From Phycisphaeraceae bacterium (GTDB lineage Bacteria; Planctomycetota; Phycisphaerae; Phycisphaerales; UBA1924): a stretch of 64,000 bases of DNA. The notes beneath the pieces were generated by a model. That model was given only the letters and a program-made list of their open reading frames with translations, had not been told where the DNA came from and made no database searches. Of this stretch, positions 46,484 to 55,036 are shown in pieces. The stretch covers positions 124,001-188,000 of the forward strand of contig JAHBXD010000003.1 of NCBI GenBank assembly GCA_019636695.1. Reading direction: 5' to 3'. Made by a program: the position numbers and the translations under genes. The stretch's first letter is position 1. Every line of letters begins with the position of its first letter.

Positions 46484-47671
46484 ATGGCCGAATCCGCTGC
46501 CTTTGCCAAGGGTCTTGAGGGCGTCATCGCCGGTGAAACCGCCATCTGCGCCGTCAATCAGACGCAGTTGATCTATCGCGGCTACGAAATCGCCGACCTC
46601 GCCGAACATGCCACCTTTGAAGAGGTCGCCTTCCTTCTGCTCGTCGGGCACAAACCAAGCGCCGAGGAACTCCGTTTCTTCAAAGACGAACTGATCGCCA
46701 ACCGTGCCCTTCCCGGCCCCGTCATCGACTTCCTGCTCACGGCGCGGCCGATGCTCCTTGACAAATCGGCTGTACCCATGGACGTGCTGCGCACCGCGGT
46801 TTCGATCCTGGGCAATCTCGACAAAGACAGTCAGGACAACTCACCCGAGGCCAATCTCCGTAAGGCCAAGCGCATTCTCGCCAAAGTGCCCACCATCATC
46901 GGCCACATGCAGAACGTGATCGACGGACGTGACTTGGTCGCCCACGAGACCGGGGGTGATGCCAAACTGTCGCACGCGGCGAACCTGCTCTATCTGATGA
47001 GCGGCAGCCGACCGAGCGATCAGTTCGCCCGAGTGGTCGATGTATCGCTGATCCTCTACGCCGAGCATGATTTCAACGCCAGCACCTTTACCAGCCGCGT
47101 GATTGCCGGCACCCTCAGCGACATGCACGGCGCGATGACCGGCGCAATCGCCGCCCTCAAAGGCCCCTTGCACGGCGGCGCCAACGAAATGGCGATGGAG
47201 ATGCTCAAAGACATCATGGCCGATGTCGGCGAAGCGGGCATCGGCACGCCGAAGGTCGATGCCTGGATGGAGAGAGCCTTCGCCGAGAAGCGCAAACTTA
47301 TGGGCTTCGGCCACCGCGTTTATAAGAACGGCGATCACCGGGCGCCGATCCTGCATGCCCTCGGACGCTCCCTGGCCGCGAAGGATACGACCAACCCGGG
47401 CGGACACGCCGCGCTCAAGTGGTTCCAACTCGGCGAGCAGGTTCAGAAGATCATGCTCGACAAGAAGAACATCCACCCGAATGTCGACTTCCCCTGCGGG
47501 CTGACCTATTTCACCATGGGCATCCCTGTGCCGCAATACACCCCGATCTTCGTCGCCTCGCGCGTCACCGGGTGGGCCGCGCACATCGCCGAGCAGCACG
47601 CCAATAACCGACTCATTCGTCCGTTGACCGCCTACACCGGACCAGCCCTTCGCACCTGGAAAGAAGCCTGA
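46484..47671 (+). CDS. gltA: Citrate synthase family enzyme
   Basis: 395 residues. It condenses oxaloacetate with acetyl-CoA (or propionyl-CoA for the methylcitrate form). Active-site motifs: LKGPLHGGANEMAMEML (His), MGFGHRVYKNGDHRAPIL (His) and NVDFPCGLTYFTMGIP (Asp). The short N-terminus GLEGVIAGETAICAVNQ is of the Gram-positive/archaeal-like type that includes 2-methylcitrate synthases, so substrate choice is open. AGGAGG lies before the ATG. No prp genes are near. Confidence 0.94.
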   Translation: MAESAAFAKGLEGVIAGETAICAVNQTQLIYRGYEIADLAEHATFEEVAFLLLVGHKPSAEELRFFKDELIANRALPGPVIDFLLTARPMLLDKSAVPMDVLRTAVSILGNLDKDSQDNSPEANLRKAKRILAKVPTIIGHMQNVIDGRDLVAHETGGDAKLSHAANLLYLMSGSRPSDQFARVVDVSLILYAEHDFNASTFTSRVIAGTLSDMHGAMTGAIAALKGPLHGGANEMAMEMLKDIMADVGEAGIGTPKVDAWMERAFAEKRKLMGFGHRVYKNGDHRAPILHALGRSLAAKDTTNPGGHAALKWFQLGEQVQKIMLDKKNIHPNVDFPCGLTYFTMGIPVPQYTPIFVASRVTGWAAHIAEQHANNRLIRPLTAYTGPALRTWKEA

Positions 47672-47843
47672 TCTTCACCGCATACGCCCGCGGCGGTCGC
47701 GCCGACGTCAACGCACCCCTGCGCTATCGGTGCCGGGTGCCTCACATCGAGCGCACTGTGCACATAGGTATGCCGTAGGTACCGCAGGTGAGCCGGATCT
47801 GCGGCGAGACAAGTGCGCAACGACTTTCCTCAATATGCGAGAT

Positions 47844-48221
47844 CTATTCGTGGCGATGCACCCGCTCCGGCAGAAAGTACAGCATCCGGTCACTCTGCCG
47901 AGGCAAGTTCAGATACCGCGCGCGGGCTAGGTCGGGCCGCGACTGGGGCCACTCATCGCGCGCGGTCGCCAATCGATCATCCCGAACACCAAGCCTCGCG
48001 TCGTTGCGTGAAGTCTCCGGACGCCACGCCTCGGGCCACATCGCAACCTCAGCCAACACCGGCCCGGGCAGCACCACCTCCCAGGAAATCCCCTGGTTCG
48101 CCGGTCGATGCACCGCCCCTGCCGAACGCGGCTCAGGCTGAGGCACCCCCGCGCAGCCCGCCAGCAGCGCCAGAAAAAGCGCACAGACGATTCTCGGACC
48201 TTTCTGCCCTTGTCGTGCCAT
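47844..48221 (-). CDS. Small lipoprotein of unknown function
   Basis: 125 residues. A basic N-terminus and hydrophobic stretch end in a lipobox LLAGC (C23). The mature part is Pro/Arg-rich without a recognised fold (VLPGPVLAEVAMWPEAWRPE) and ends in HRHE. It stands alone between citrate synthase and aroB, on the opposite strand. The signal is convincing, the function unknown. Confidence 0.65.
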   Translation of the reverse strand: MARQGQKGPRIVCALFLALLAGCAGVPQPEPRSAGAVHRPANQGISWEVVLPGPVLAEVAMWPEAWRPETSRNDARLGVRDDRLATARDEWPQSRPDLARARYLNLPRQSDRMLYFLPERVHRHE

Positions 48222-48371
48222 GCTTCCTATTCTGGTCTACAACCGGCATGCCTCAAGGGGTTTTTCCCCTTGGATCCACGGGATCGCACCCTACCCCTTG
48301 CCGATGTTGCCCCAACGCCACACTCATCGATGCTGACGTTGAGGCTCGGCACCGACCGGGGAAAACACCAG

Positions 48372-49535
48372 ATGCCCGCCGCCCCCGTGACCATTCCCGT
48401 GACAACACGCTCAGGCGCGTACGACGCGGTCGTCGGACTCGGCGTGCTCGATGACCTGGGGAAACACCTGCAATCGCTCCCGGGCCGCGCACCCGGTCGC
48501 GTGATGATCGTTGCTGACCAAGGAATCCCCCAGGCAATGATCGACCGCGCTCGCGCGTCCATCGCGGAGGCTGGGTTTCAAGTCGGGTTGATTGTGCTCA
48601 CGCCCACAGAAGCGGACAAATCGCCCACAACCTTGAACGCCATCTGGTCGGCCCTGCTCGCGTTCGGCGCAACGCGCGATGACATGCTGGTGGCCTTAGG
48701 TGGGGGCATTGTCGGCGATATCGCAGGGTTCGCCGCCGCGACCTACTTGCGTGGTATCCGCGTTGTGCAGTGCCCCAGCACGCTTCTGGCGATGGTGGAT
48801 GCATCAGTCGGCGGGAAGACCGGGATCAACCTGGCCTTGGGTGCCGATCTGCTGAAAAACATGGCGGGCTGCTTTCATCAGCCGTCGTTGGTACTGGCTG
48901 ATGTGGGACTGTTGAAATCGCTTGCCGATCGGCAGTTCCGCTCCGGGCTGGCCGAATGCCTCAAGCACGGCCTACTGGCCGGAGATTTCGACGATCCGGC
49001 GCTCTGGACGTGGACCATCACGTCGCTCGGACCCCTTCTTTCGCTGGATCCCGATGCCCTGACTCAGCTTGTCGCGCGAAATGTCGCCGTCAAAGCACGG
49101 GTTGTCGGTGTTGACGAACGCGAGACCGCCGAGAACCACGGCCGAGCCTTGCTCAACCTCGGCCACACTTTCGGTCACGCCATCGAAACGCTTCCGAACG
49201 TCCGGCCCGAAGGCGCCGCACCTGGAGCCTCGCTTCTTCATGGCGAAGCCGTGGGGCTGGGGCTTCTCGCTGCCGCACGATGTGCCGGCTTGGCCGGTCT
49301 AGCCGACCGAGCGCTGCCCGATGCGATCGCCGAAGCGCTGCAAGCCTGCTCGCTTCCAATACACGCCGTCGGTTTGCCCGACTCGGGCCTTGTGCTCGCG
49401 CGCATGCACCACGATAAAAAAGCCCGCTCAGGCAGAATTCGATTGATACTTCCCACGGATCGCGCCCGCTGCGTCATTCGCGACGATCTCGCCGAGTCCG
49501 TGATCGTTGAGGCGATCGATTCGCTGCGAGCGTGA
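48372..49535 (+). CDS. aroB: 3-dehydroquinate synthase
   Basis: 387-residue NAD- and metal-dependent enzyme of the shikimate pathway, turning DAHP to 3-dehydroquinate. Seen: LVALGGGIVGDIAGFAAATY and RVVQCPSTLLAMVDASVGGK (NAD/phosphate region), GINLALGADLLKNMAG, LAECLKHGLLAG (metal Glu), LLNLGHTFGHAIET and LLHGEAVGLGL (metal His). ATG 48372 follows GGGGA and fits the usual N-terminus; ATG 48330 is open but lacks a ribosome binding site. No other aro genes are adjacent. Confidence 0.95.
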   Translation: MPAAPVTIPVTTRSGAYDAVVGLGVLDDLGKHLQSLPGRAPGRVMIVADQGIPQAMIDRARASIAEAGFQVGLIVLTPTEADKSPTTLNAIWSALLAFGATRDDMLVALGGGIVGDIAGFAAATYLRGIRVVQCPSTLLAMVDASVGGKTGINLALGADLLKNMAGCFHQPSLVLADVGLLKSLADRQFRSGLAECLKHGLLAGDFDDPALWTWTITSLGPLLSLDPDALTQLVARNVAVKARVVGVDERETAENHGRALLNLGHTFGHAIETLPNVRPEGAAPGASLLHGEAVGLGLLAAARCAGLAGLADRALPDAIAEALQACSLPIHAVGLPDSGLVLARMHHDKKARSGRIRLILPTDRARCVIRDDLAESVIVEAIDSLRA

Positions 49536-49703
49536 GCATGCCGCAACTGCGGGTGAACCCGTAGCTCACGCACAAAACTTGAATCTCCCATGCAGAATTC
49601 GTCAGGGAGCATGGATGCGCAGTTCCTGCCGCAAAACGTGCAGGCGGGGTGCGTTCGTATCCGATAACGCGCCGGGCGTTGTCATCTCGCCCGAGCCGAA
49701 TCC

Positions 49704-49721
49704 CCTATTCCGGGGAATAGG
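49704..49721. promoter_or_regulatory. Perfect 18-nt palindrome upstream of the parA-CBM48 gene
   Basis: CCTATTCC-GG-GGAATAGG ends 25 nt before the GTG start, overlapping the expected leader. It could be an operator; the two-base loop makes it a poor terminator. Confidence 0.4.
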
Positions 49722-49746
49722 CATTGCGCGGTGAAAGGGCTCTTCA

Positions 49747-51216
49747 GTGCGCACGATCGCGATCATCAACCAGAAAGGCGGATGCGGCAAGACCACTACC
49801 GCGATCAACCTTGCCGGGGTGTTCGCACGTCGCGGCGGTCGCACGCTTCTGGTCGATATGGACCCGCAATCACACTGCGCCGCGGGCCTGGCCATTCCCG
49901 AGCAACGCATCGACCTGGACATCGGCGATGCCATGGTTCTGGCGAATCCGGATCGGCTCGACCCGGCGCGGCTGCTTTGGCGCATCAGTCGCAACCTTGA
50001 CCTTGCACCCAGCCGCATGAAACTTGCAGGTTTGGAAGCCGCTCGCGGCGGCTTGGCCGACCGACAGGATCGTGACCAACGCCTTGCGCAGGTGCTCAAG
50101 CGGCTCGCGCCTTCGTACGATGTCTGCCTGATCGATTGTGCCCCCTCGATCGGACTACTGACATACAACGCGATCGTGGCCTCTGATGCTGTCCTCATTC
50201 CCGTGGAGACCAGCTTCTTTTCGCTTCAGGGGGCCACCAAGCAGGTCGGCACGGTCCGGTCGATCTCCCGGCGTTTCGGGCTGCGGATTCCGCATTGGCT
50301 GGTGCCCACACTGCACGAGCCGGCAAGCCCGCTTTCAAAAGACCTGCTCGATGAACTTCGCCGCCGATTCGGACGCAAGGTCGTCCCCCTGGCGATCCGC
50401 CGCGATGCCGCGCTCAAGGAGGCTTCGAGTTTCGGGCAGCCGGTTTTCGATTATGCCCCGACATCACCCGGCGCCGCCGATTACACCCGGTTGGCCGACT
50501 GGCTTGCCGGTGCACTTCGCCTCAATCTTCCCGAAGGGCCGAGTACGGTCTTTGAGAACGAACTCCATCATGAGTCTTCGCTCGACAACGATCCGCTGCA
50601 TGATGACGCCGACGATGAACCACCGACGGTCGAAGTCGTCGCCCCCTCTGTCGCCGAACATGCCCTGGCACAGCGCATCGGGTCGCGACAAACGAGCATC
50701 GCCCCGGACCTTGCACCGCCCGCGACTGCACCTCGCACACCCGAACCGTCGGCGATGACATCAGATGTTGCAACCGAGACCCCGCCGCTGAGCCGAGCGG
50801 AAGACATGGCGCGCCGGGCACTCGCCCTGCATCGCCGCATCCAGGGTGCCGCGGCACCGGTGGTGCTTGATACACCCAGCGAAGATCTCTCGAACCGGCT
50901 CGAACGCTCGGGCGGCGTGGATTCCGTACGTCACCTTTTCGGAGCTCGTCAGACCTCGCAAGGGATGCTTTTTGTGCAACCAGTGGCGATCGGTCAGCGG
51001 GTGGCCATTGCCGGCGAGTTCAACCAGTGGTCGCCGACATCACACATCATGCGCAGAAACGACGACCTGAGCGTGTTTGAACTCACGATTCCCTTGGCGC
51101 CAGGTCGCTATGCCTATCGCCTGGTTGTGGACGGCATGTGGACGCATGACCAATACAACCCCCAGATCGAGCCGAACCCATTTGGGGAACGCAATAGTTT
51201 CGTCATCGTTCGTTGA
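49747..51216 (+). CDS. ParA-type ATPase fused to a glycogen-binding (CBM48/AMPK-type) domain
   Basis: 489 residues in three parts. Residues 1-260 are a ParA/MinD ATPase: deviant Walker A INQKGGCGKTTTAINLAG, LLVDMDPQSHCAAGL, Walker B YDVCLIDCAPSIGLLTYNAI. Residues 265-400 are a Pro/Ala/acidic linker. Residues 404-489 match the AMPK-beta glycogen-binding fold: VAIAGEFNQWSP, GRYAYRLVVDGMWTHDQYNP and a final FVIV strand, with sugar-stacking W428 and W465 kept. ParA proteins position cargo on the nucleoid; the fusion suggests a polyglucan granule as cargo. GTG start with AAAGGG upstream. Confidence 0.88.
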   Translation: MRTIAIINQKGGCGKTTTAINLAGVFARRGGRTLLVDMDPQSHCAAGLAIPEQRIDLDIGDAMVLANPDRLDPARLLWRISRNLDLAPSRMKLAGLEAARGGLADRQDRDQRLAQVLKRLAPSYDVCLIDCAPSIGLLTYNAIVASDAVLIPVETSFFSLQGATKQVGTVRSISRRFGLRIPHWLVPTLHEPASPLSKDLLDELRRRFGRKVVPLAIRRDAALKEASSFGQPVFDYAPTSPGAADYTRLADWLAGALRLNLPEGPSTVFENELHHESSLDNDPLHDDADDEPPTVEVVAPSVAEHALAQRIGSRQTSIAPDLAPPATAPRTPEPSAMTSDVATETPPLSRAEDMARRALALHRRIQGAAAPVVLDTPSEDLSNRLERSGGVDSVRHLFGARQTSQGMLFVQPVAIGQRVAIAGEFNQWSPTSHIMRRNDDLSVFELTIPLAPGRYAYRLVVDGMWTHDQYNPQIEPNPFGERNSFVIVR

Positions 51217-51347
51217 ACAAGTGACAGTTCAGAGCGTGCTTCGTCGGATTGCGTGACTATGGTCAGGGGAGAGGGATCCCCCATGACGCGACGACATGCG
51301 TCGTGGGTGAAGCATGGTTGCGAGCGATCCGGAGAAGGAGAAAGAAC

Positions 51348-52730
51348 ATGGCTGAGCAGGTGCAGGCTTCGCCAAGCGCAGCACCGCCCCAAGGATCGGG
51401 GCAGGCTCGATTCAGAACACCGGCTGAACCCAGTCCACGCGAGTTTGATGCGCTCGCGGATCTGTTTCTCGGCCCAGATGGACTTACGGAAGATCAACAC
51501 CGGCCGCAACGCCGCCGGCAACCGCCGACGGGAGGCACGCTCCCGATCGAAGCGCTGGTGCTCGGTCACCTGCCGGTGCTCGCCCCGGCATGGGTCAAGC
51601 AGTTTGCAGCCCATCGCGCCGGCGAGCTGGGCGGGCCGGTCGGTCTGGTGCGTGTTTCGGGCGGTACCTTGTCGGTCGAGTTGATCGGTGAAACCGCTTC
51701 CGGAGTTGCCAGCACCGACCTCGGGGAAGCCCTTGGTCGATGTGCCGAGGCAGCCACCGCTTGGCTTGTCCGCGTCGATGAACCCCTCGAACCGTTGCTT
51801 GCCGGGGAAGTTTCGGATGCCATCGCATCGATGACCCTCTTGAGCGGGACGGACGAAACCGCGATCGTTGCCTGCTATCGAGCCATCAAGGGGCTAGCCT
51901 CCGACCCGGCCGATTCCAGCCCGGCGCTTCGCGTGGCCTGGATGGGCAGCACGCGGGAGAAAGCGGCCGAGGCGATGGCGAAAGTCCAGCGCGCCTGCGC
52001 TGCCTTCCTGAGCCGACCCGTCGAGGACGCCGGTTGCGTCGAGAAGATCGATGTCACACGCTCGACGATGCTCTATCGCGGGGAAACCCCAGGCAACCTG
52101 GCAATGCTCCTGAGCCTCCTTCGCAGCACTGAACCCCGTTCACCCGAGCCTCCGCCGCGAGATCAGGGGGTTCTCAGGCTGACGACGGCAAACGATCTTG
52201 ACGACCAGAGCCTGCTTGACGACCCCTTAGATCTGGACTCTGCCAACGCTGAGCTTGGTCACGGAGAAGCCCTGCGCCCTCTGGATGCACACGTTCCGAA
52301 CACCCACCGGCAAGTACGTTCTGGCGAGCATGTTCCCGGCATGCCCCCTGTATCGGGGGTGCGTCCGGTGATCGTGGAGTACGTTTCGGGCTTGAAGCCT
52401 CTGCCTGTCACCTGTCCCGATGCTCCGGCCGCGACGCTCGCGATGGATGCTGAAGGGCGGCTGCACGTTCTGCGTGAAGCACTCGGCGAGATGGCCGTTG
52501 AAGAAGCCCTGGCACATTTGACAACCGCGCAGGCCTGGGCCGGCAAGAACGCCGAGATCCTGAAAATGGCAATTCCGGGTCTGCGAAACACCGCTGCGGT
52601 CTGTCACCTACTGACGGATCGGCCCCGGGAAGCCAGAAAGCTGCTGGACGCGCCGGTTACAATCCACGCGTTGCTGGCAGTGAGTTTGGGTGGTTCCGTT
52701 GGGTGGGCCAGCGCACCGATCAATGGCTGA
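51348..52730 (+). CDS. Divergent MinD/FlhG-like protein without P-loop
   Basis: 460 residues, family not named by me. Residues about 65-285 follow a MinD/ParA-type layout: GHLPVLAPAWVKQFAAHRA, GGPVGLVRVSGGTLSVELIG, TDETAIVACYRAIKGLA, LRVAWMGSTREKAAEAMAKV, RPVEDAGCVEKI. The Walker A lysine loop is missing, so ATP hydrolysis is unlikely. A variable linker (290-370) and a helical C-terminus (ALAHLTTAQAWAGKNAEIL) follow. It starts 131 nt after the ParA-CBM48 gene on the same strand and may be its partner. ATG 51348 follows GGAGAAAG. Confidence 0.55.
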   Translation: MAEQVQASPSAAPPQGSGQARFRTPAEPSPREFDALADLFLGPDGLTEDQHRPQRRRQPPTGGTLPIEALVLGHLPVLAPAWVKQFAAHRAGELGGPVGLVRVSGGTLSVELIGETASGVASTDLGEALGRCAEAATAWLVRVDEPLEPLLAGEVSDAIASMTLLSGTDETAIVACYRAIKGLASDPADSSPALRVAWMGSTREKAAEAMAKVQRACAAFLSRPVEDAGCVEKIDVTRSTMLYRGETPGNLAMLLSLLRSTEPRSPEPPPRDQGVLRLTTANDLDDQSLLDDPLDLDSANAELGHGEALRPLDAHVPNTHRQVRSGEHVPGMPPVSGVRPVIVEYVSGLKPLPVTCPDAPAATLAMDAEGRLHVLREALGEMAVEEALAHLTTAQAWAGKNAEILKMAIPGLRNTAAVCHLLTDRPREARKLLDAPVTIHALLAVSLGGSVGWASAPING

Positions 52731-52845
52731 GTGTTGCATCGGGAGCAGGCATCCTCGCGGCCGCCCGTGGATTTCCCTTGGCGAAAGTCGGAAAGTCGCC
52801 TTTACGGGACGACGCTGCCAGTAGTGTCCGCTAACATCAGGCCCT

Positions 52846-53604
52846 GTGGCGTGGCCTTTCTGGATCATTCTGGCGGTGGTGACGGTATGTGCATGGGCGT
52901 TTGTCGCCCGTCGCATTTTTCATAATCCATGGGGGGACGTCGAGGGGGGGCTGCTGTGGGTCTTCGGGCTGCTGTACGTGCGCGCGGTGCACCGGCTGGC
53001 GGTGCATGGAGAGGAAAACGTGCCGCATGCGAAAACCCCCGGCCCGCTGATCATCATTGCGAATCACACGGCGGGGATTGATCCGTTGTTGATTCAGTCG
53101 GCGTGTCCGTTTCCGGTGCGTTGGATGATGGCGATTGACATGCGTCTGCCCGCACTGGAGTGGTTCTGGAAGTGGATCGGCATCATCGATGTGGACCGCG
53201 AGGGGGGGGCGAGCGTGACCGCGGTGCGCGACTCGATGCGTCATCTTCGCGGCCACGGTGTGCTGGGCATTTTCCCGGAAGGCCAGCTTGAAAGACCCGC
53301 AAGGCACCTTCTGCCGTTTCAACCGGGGGTGGGCACGCTGGTGCAGAAAACGGGCGCACTTGTGCTCCCGGTGATTATTGACGGAACGCCCCAGGTTGAT
53401 CCAGCGTGGGCGAGCCTGTGGCGGCGGAGTCGTTCGTCGATCCGATTCATGCCGATGATCGACTATCGCGGCACATCGCTGACTGGGGAGCAGATTGCGC
53501 AGGACCTTCGCGACCGCTTTCTCGCGTGGACCGGCTGGCCCGCCGCGGAGGGATCACCGCCCTCGGCGCGAGCGACGAACGGTCAACAGGTACAGGCTGG
53601 GTAA
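52846..53604 (+). CDS. plsC: 1-acylglycerol-3-phosphate acyltransferase (PlsC family)
   Basis: 252 residues. An N-terminal membrane segment (FWIILAVVTVCAWAFVA) precedes the acyltransferase motifs: IIIANHTAGIDPLLI (NHxxxxD form), IDVDREGGAS, IFPEGQLERPARHLLPFQPG and VLPVIIDGTPQV. It should acylate lysophosphatidic acid in the inner membrane. GTG start 52846 with a weak CAGG upstream. 115 nt from the MinD-like gene; a link to it is not clear. Confidence 0.9.
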   Translation: MAWPFWIILAVVTVCAWAFVARRIFHNPWGDVEGGLLWVFGLLYVRAVHRLAVHGEENVPHAKTPGPLIIIANHTAGIDPLLIQSACPFPVRWMMAIDMRLPALEWFWKWIGIIDVDREGGASVTAVRDSMRHLRGHGVLGIFPEGQLERPARHLLPFQPGVGTLVQKTGALVLPVIIDGTPQVDPAWASLWRRSRSSIRFMPMIDYRGTSLTGEQIAQDLRDRFLAWTGWPAAEGSPPSARATNGQQVQAG

Positions 53605-53744
53605 ACGGCGATCCCCGACGGGAATTGTGCATACGGGCGAGACGCCCGACCTGCAGATACTTCGGCGCCCTTCGGAGATTTCGATCGAGTTTGACCGCTT
53701 TGTCACAACCGGAATGCGCGAGAGTCGATTTCCCATAGACTTTC

Positions 53745-54860
53745 GTGATGCGAAATCTTCTCAACAGAATCGGCGTCACGCTCAGTGTCATCGCCATTCC
53801 GCTGGGCATGGCCGGGTGCCCGAAGGGATCGACACCGACTCGGTCGCGAACGATCGTAATAGCCGACGCCACAGATCAGTTGAAGAGAACGATCGTCGTA
53901 CCCACGGCGGATTATCCGATCGACGCCGAGACAAGCATGATCTGGTGCGCCACGATGCAGATTGCCTGGCGCGAACTGGTCGAAGCGATGGGCGGCGACG
54001 TGCGCGCGGTGCAAACCAACCCCGTGATCAGCGCCCTGCATGTCGCGCCCGATGCCCGCGACGATCTGGATGATGCTTCATACGTCGCGATGGCGGGCAT
54101 GGGGCACGACGGCATTTCGGAACGCATCCACGCCGAGATGGCGCGCAAGTTCCCATCCGAACGCGTGACGCTGCCTCCCGATGACATCCAGAATCATCAG
54201 ATTCTGGCGTTCTGCTACCTTGCTAAAAACCTAAGGTTCGCGCTGCCGCTGATGCAGCGGAAGACGCCGTTGCCCTTCAACGGCGCTGGGGAACACGCGG
54301 CTTTCGGGCTATGGCGTGAATCGGACAGGACCGACCCCGACTCATCCGCCCGATGGAACCAGGTCACTGTGCTGCATTATCACGACCGCGGAGACTGGTC
54401 GATCGAGATCGCGCACAACAGCCCCGGCGATCGATTGATCATCGGCAGATCACCGCTAGAGCCTCAACTGGGCCAAACCTTGCAGCGGATCATCAACCAG
54501 CCGCTGAACGATAATGCCCAACGACTTGCCCGAGACGAGCGGCTGATCGTTCCGATGATCGACTTTGACATCACGCGGCAGTTTGTTGAACTGGAAGGTG
54601 AACTGATCACGGGCGCTCCGGCGCTCCCGATCGAAATCCTGCAGGCGATACAGCAGATTCGATTCCGTCTTGATGAACGCGGGGCGGAACTTCGTTCACA
54701 GGCCCGAATCAAGGGCGAAGTGGCTTCGGAGCCGGTCAGACGCGAGCCGCGCATGTTCGTCTGCGATGGTCCGTTCTTCGTCATTTTGATGCGAAACGAC
54801 GGAGCGCGACCGTACTTTGCGGCTTATATCGCCAACGATGAACTGCTGCTGCCGTTCTAA
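53745..54860 (+). CDS. Lipoprotein with serpin-like C-terminus
   Basis: 371 residues with lipobox MAGC (C25). Residues about 62-150 begin MIWCATMQIAWRELVEAMGGD. The last 70 residues recall serpins: a hinge-like FRLDERGAELRSQA, then MFVCDGPFFVILMRNDG, which meets the PROSITE serpin signature at 10 of 11 positions (Gly where R/K/H/Q/S is expected), and a closing strand. Serpins trap proteases; the reactive loop here seems short, so inhibition is not assured. Close proteins of unknown role occur in planctomycetes, in my experience. Stands alone. Confidence 0.6.
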   Translation: MMRNLLNRIGVTLSVIAIPLGMAGCPKGSTPTRSRTIVIADATDQLKRTIVVPTADYPIDAETSMIWCATMQIAWRELVEAMGGDVRAVQTNPVISALHVAPDARDDLDDASYVAMAGMGHDGISERIHAEMARKFPSERVTLPPDDIQNHQILAFCYLAKNLRFALPLMQRKTPLPFNGAGEHAAFGLWRESDRTDPDSSARWNQVTVLHYHDRGDWSIEIAHNSPGDRLIIGRSPLEPQLGQTLQRIINQPLNDNAQRLARDERLIVPMIDFDITRQFVELEGELITGAPALPIEILQAIQQIRFRLDERGAELRSQARIKGEVASEPVRREPRMFVCDGPFFVILMRNDGARPYFAAYIANDELLLPF

Positions 54861-55036
54861 AGCGTCTTGCGGCATGTCGTTCCGCACCCGTCGCGCCGCA
54901 ATGCCGGGGGTGGCGGCACTTTCGAAACACGATTGTGCAACGCGACTGATGCGCTTGGGTTGAGTTCCCGCGGCGGGCAAAGACGGCATCGTTGCGAACA
55001 GTGGGCACGCCCCGCAATCGCTCGGCGGTGTGCGAT

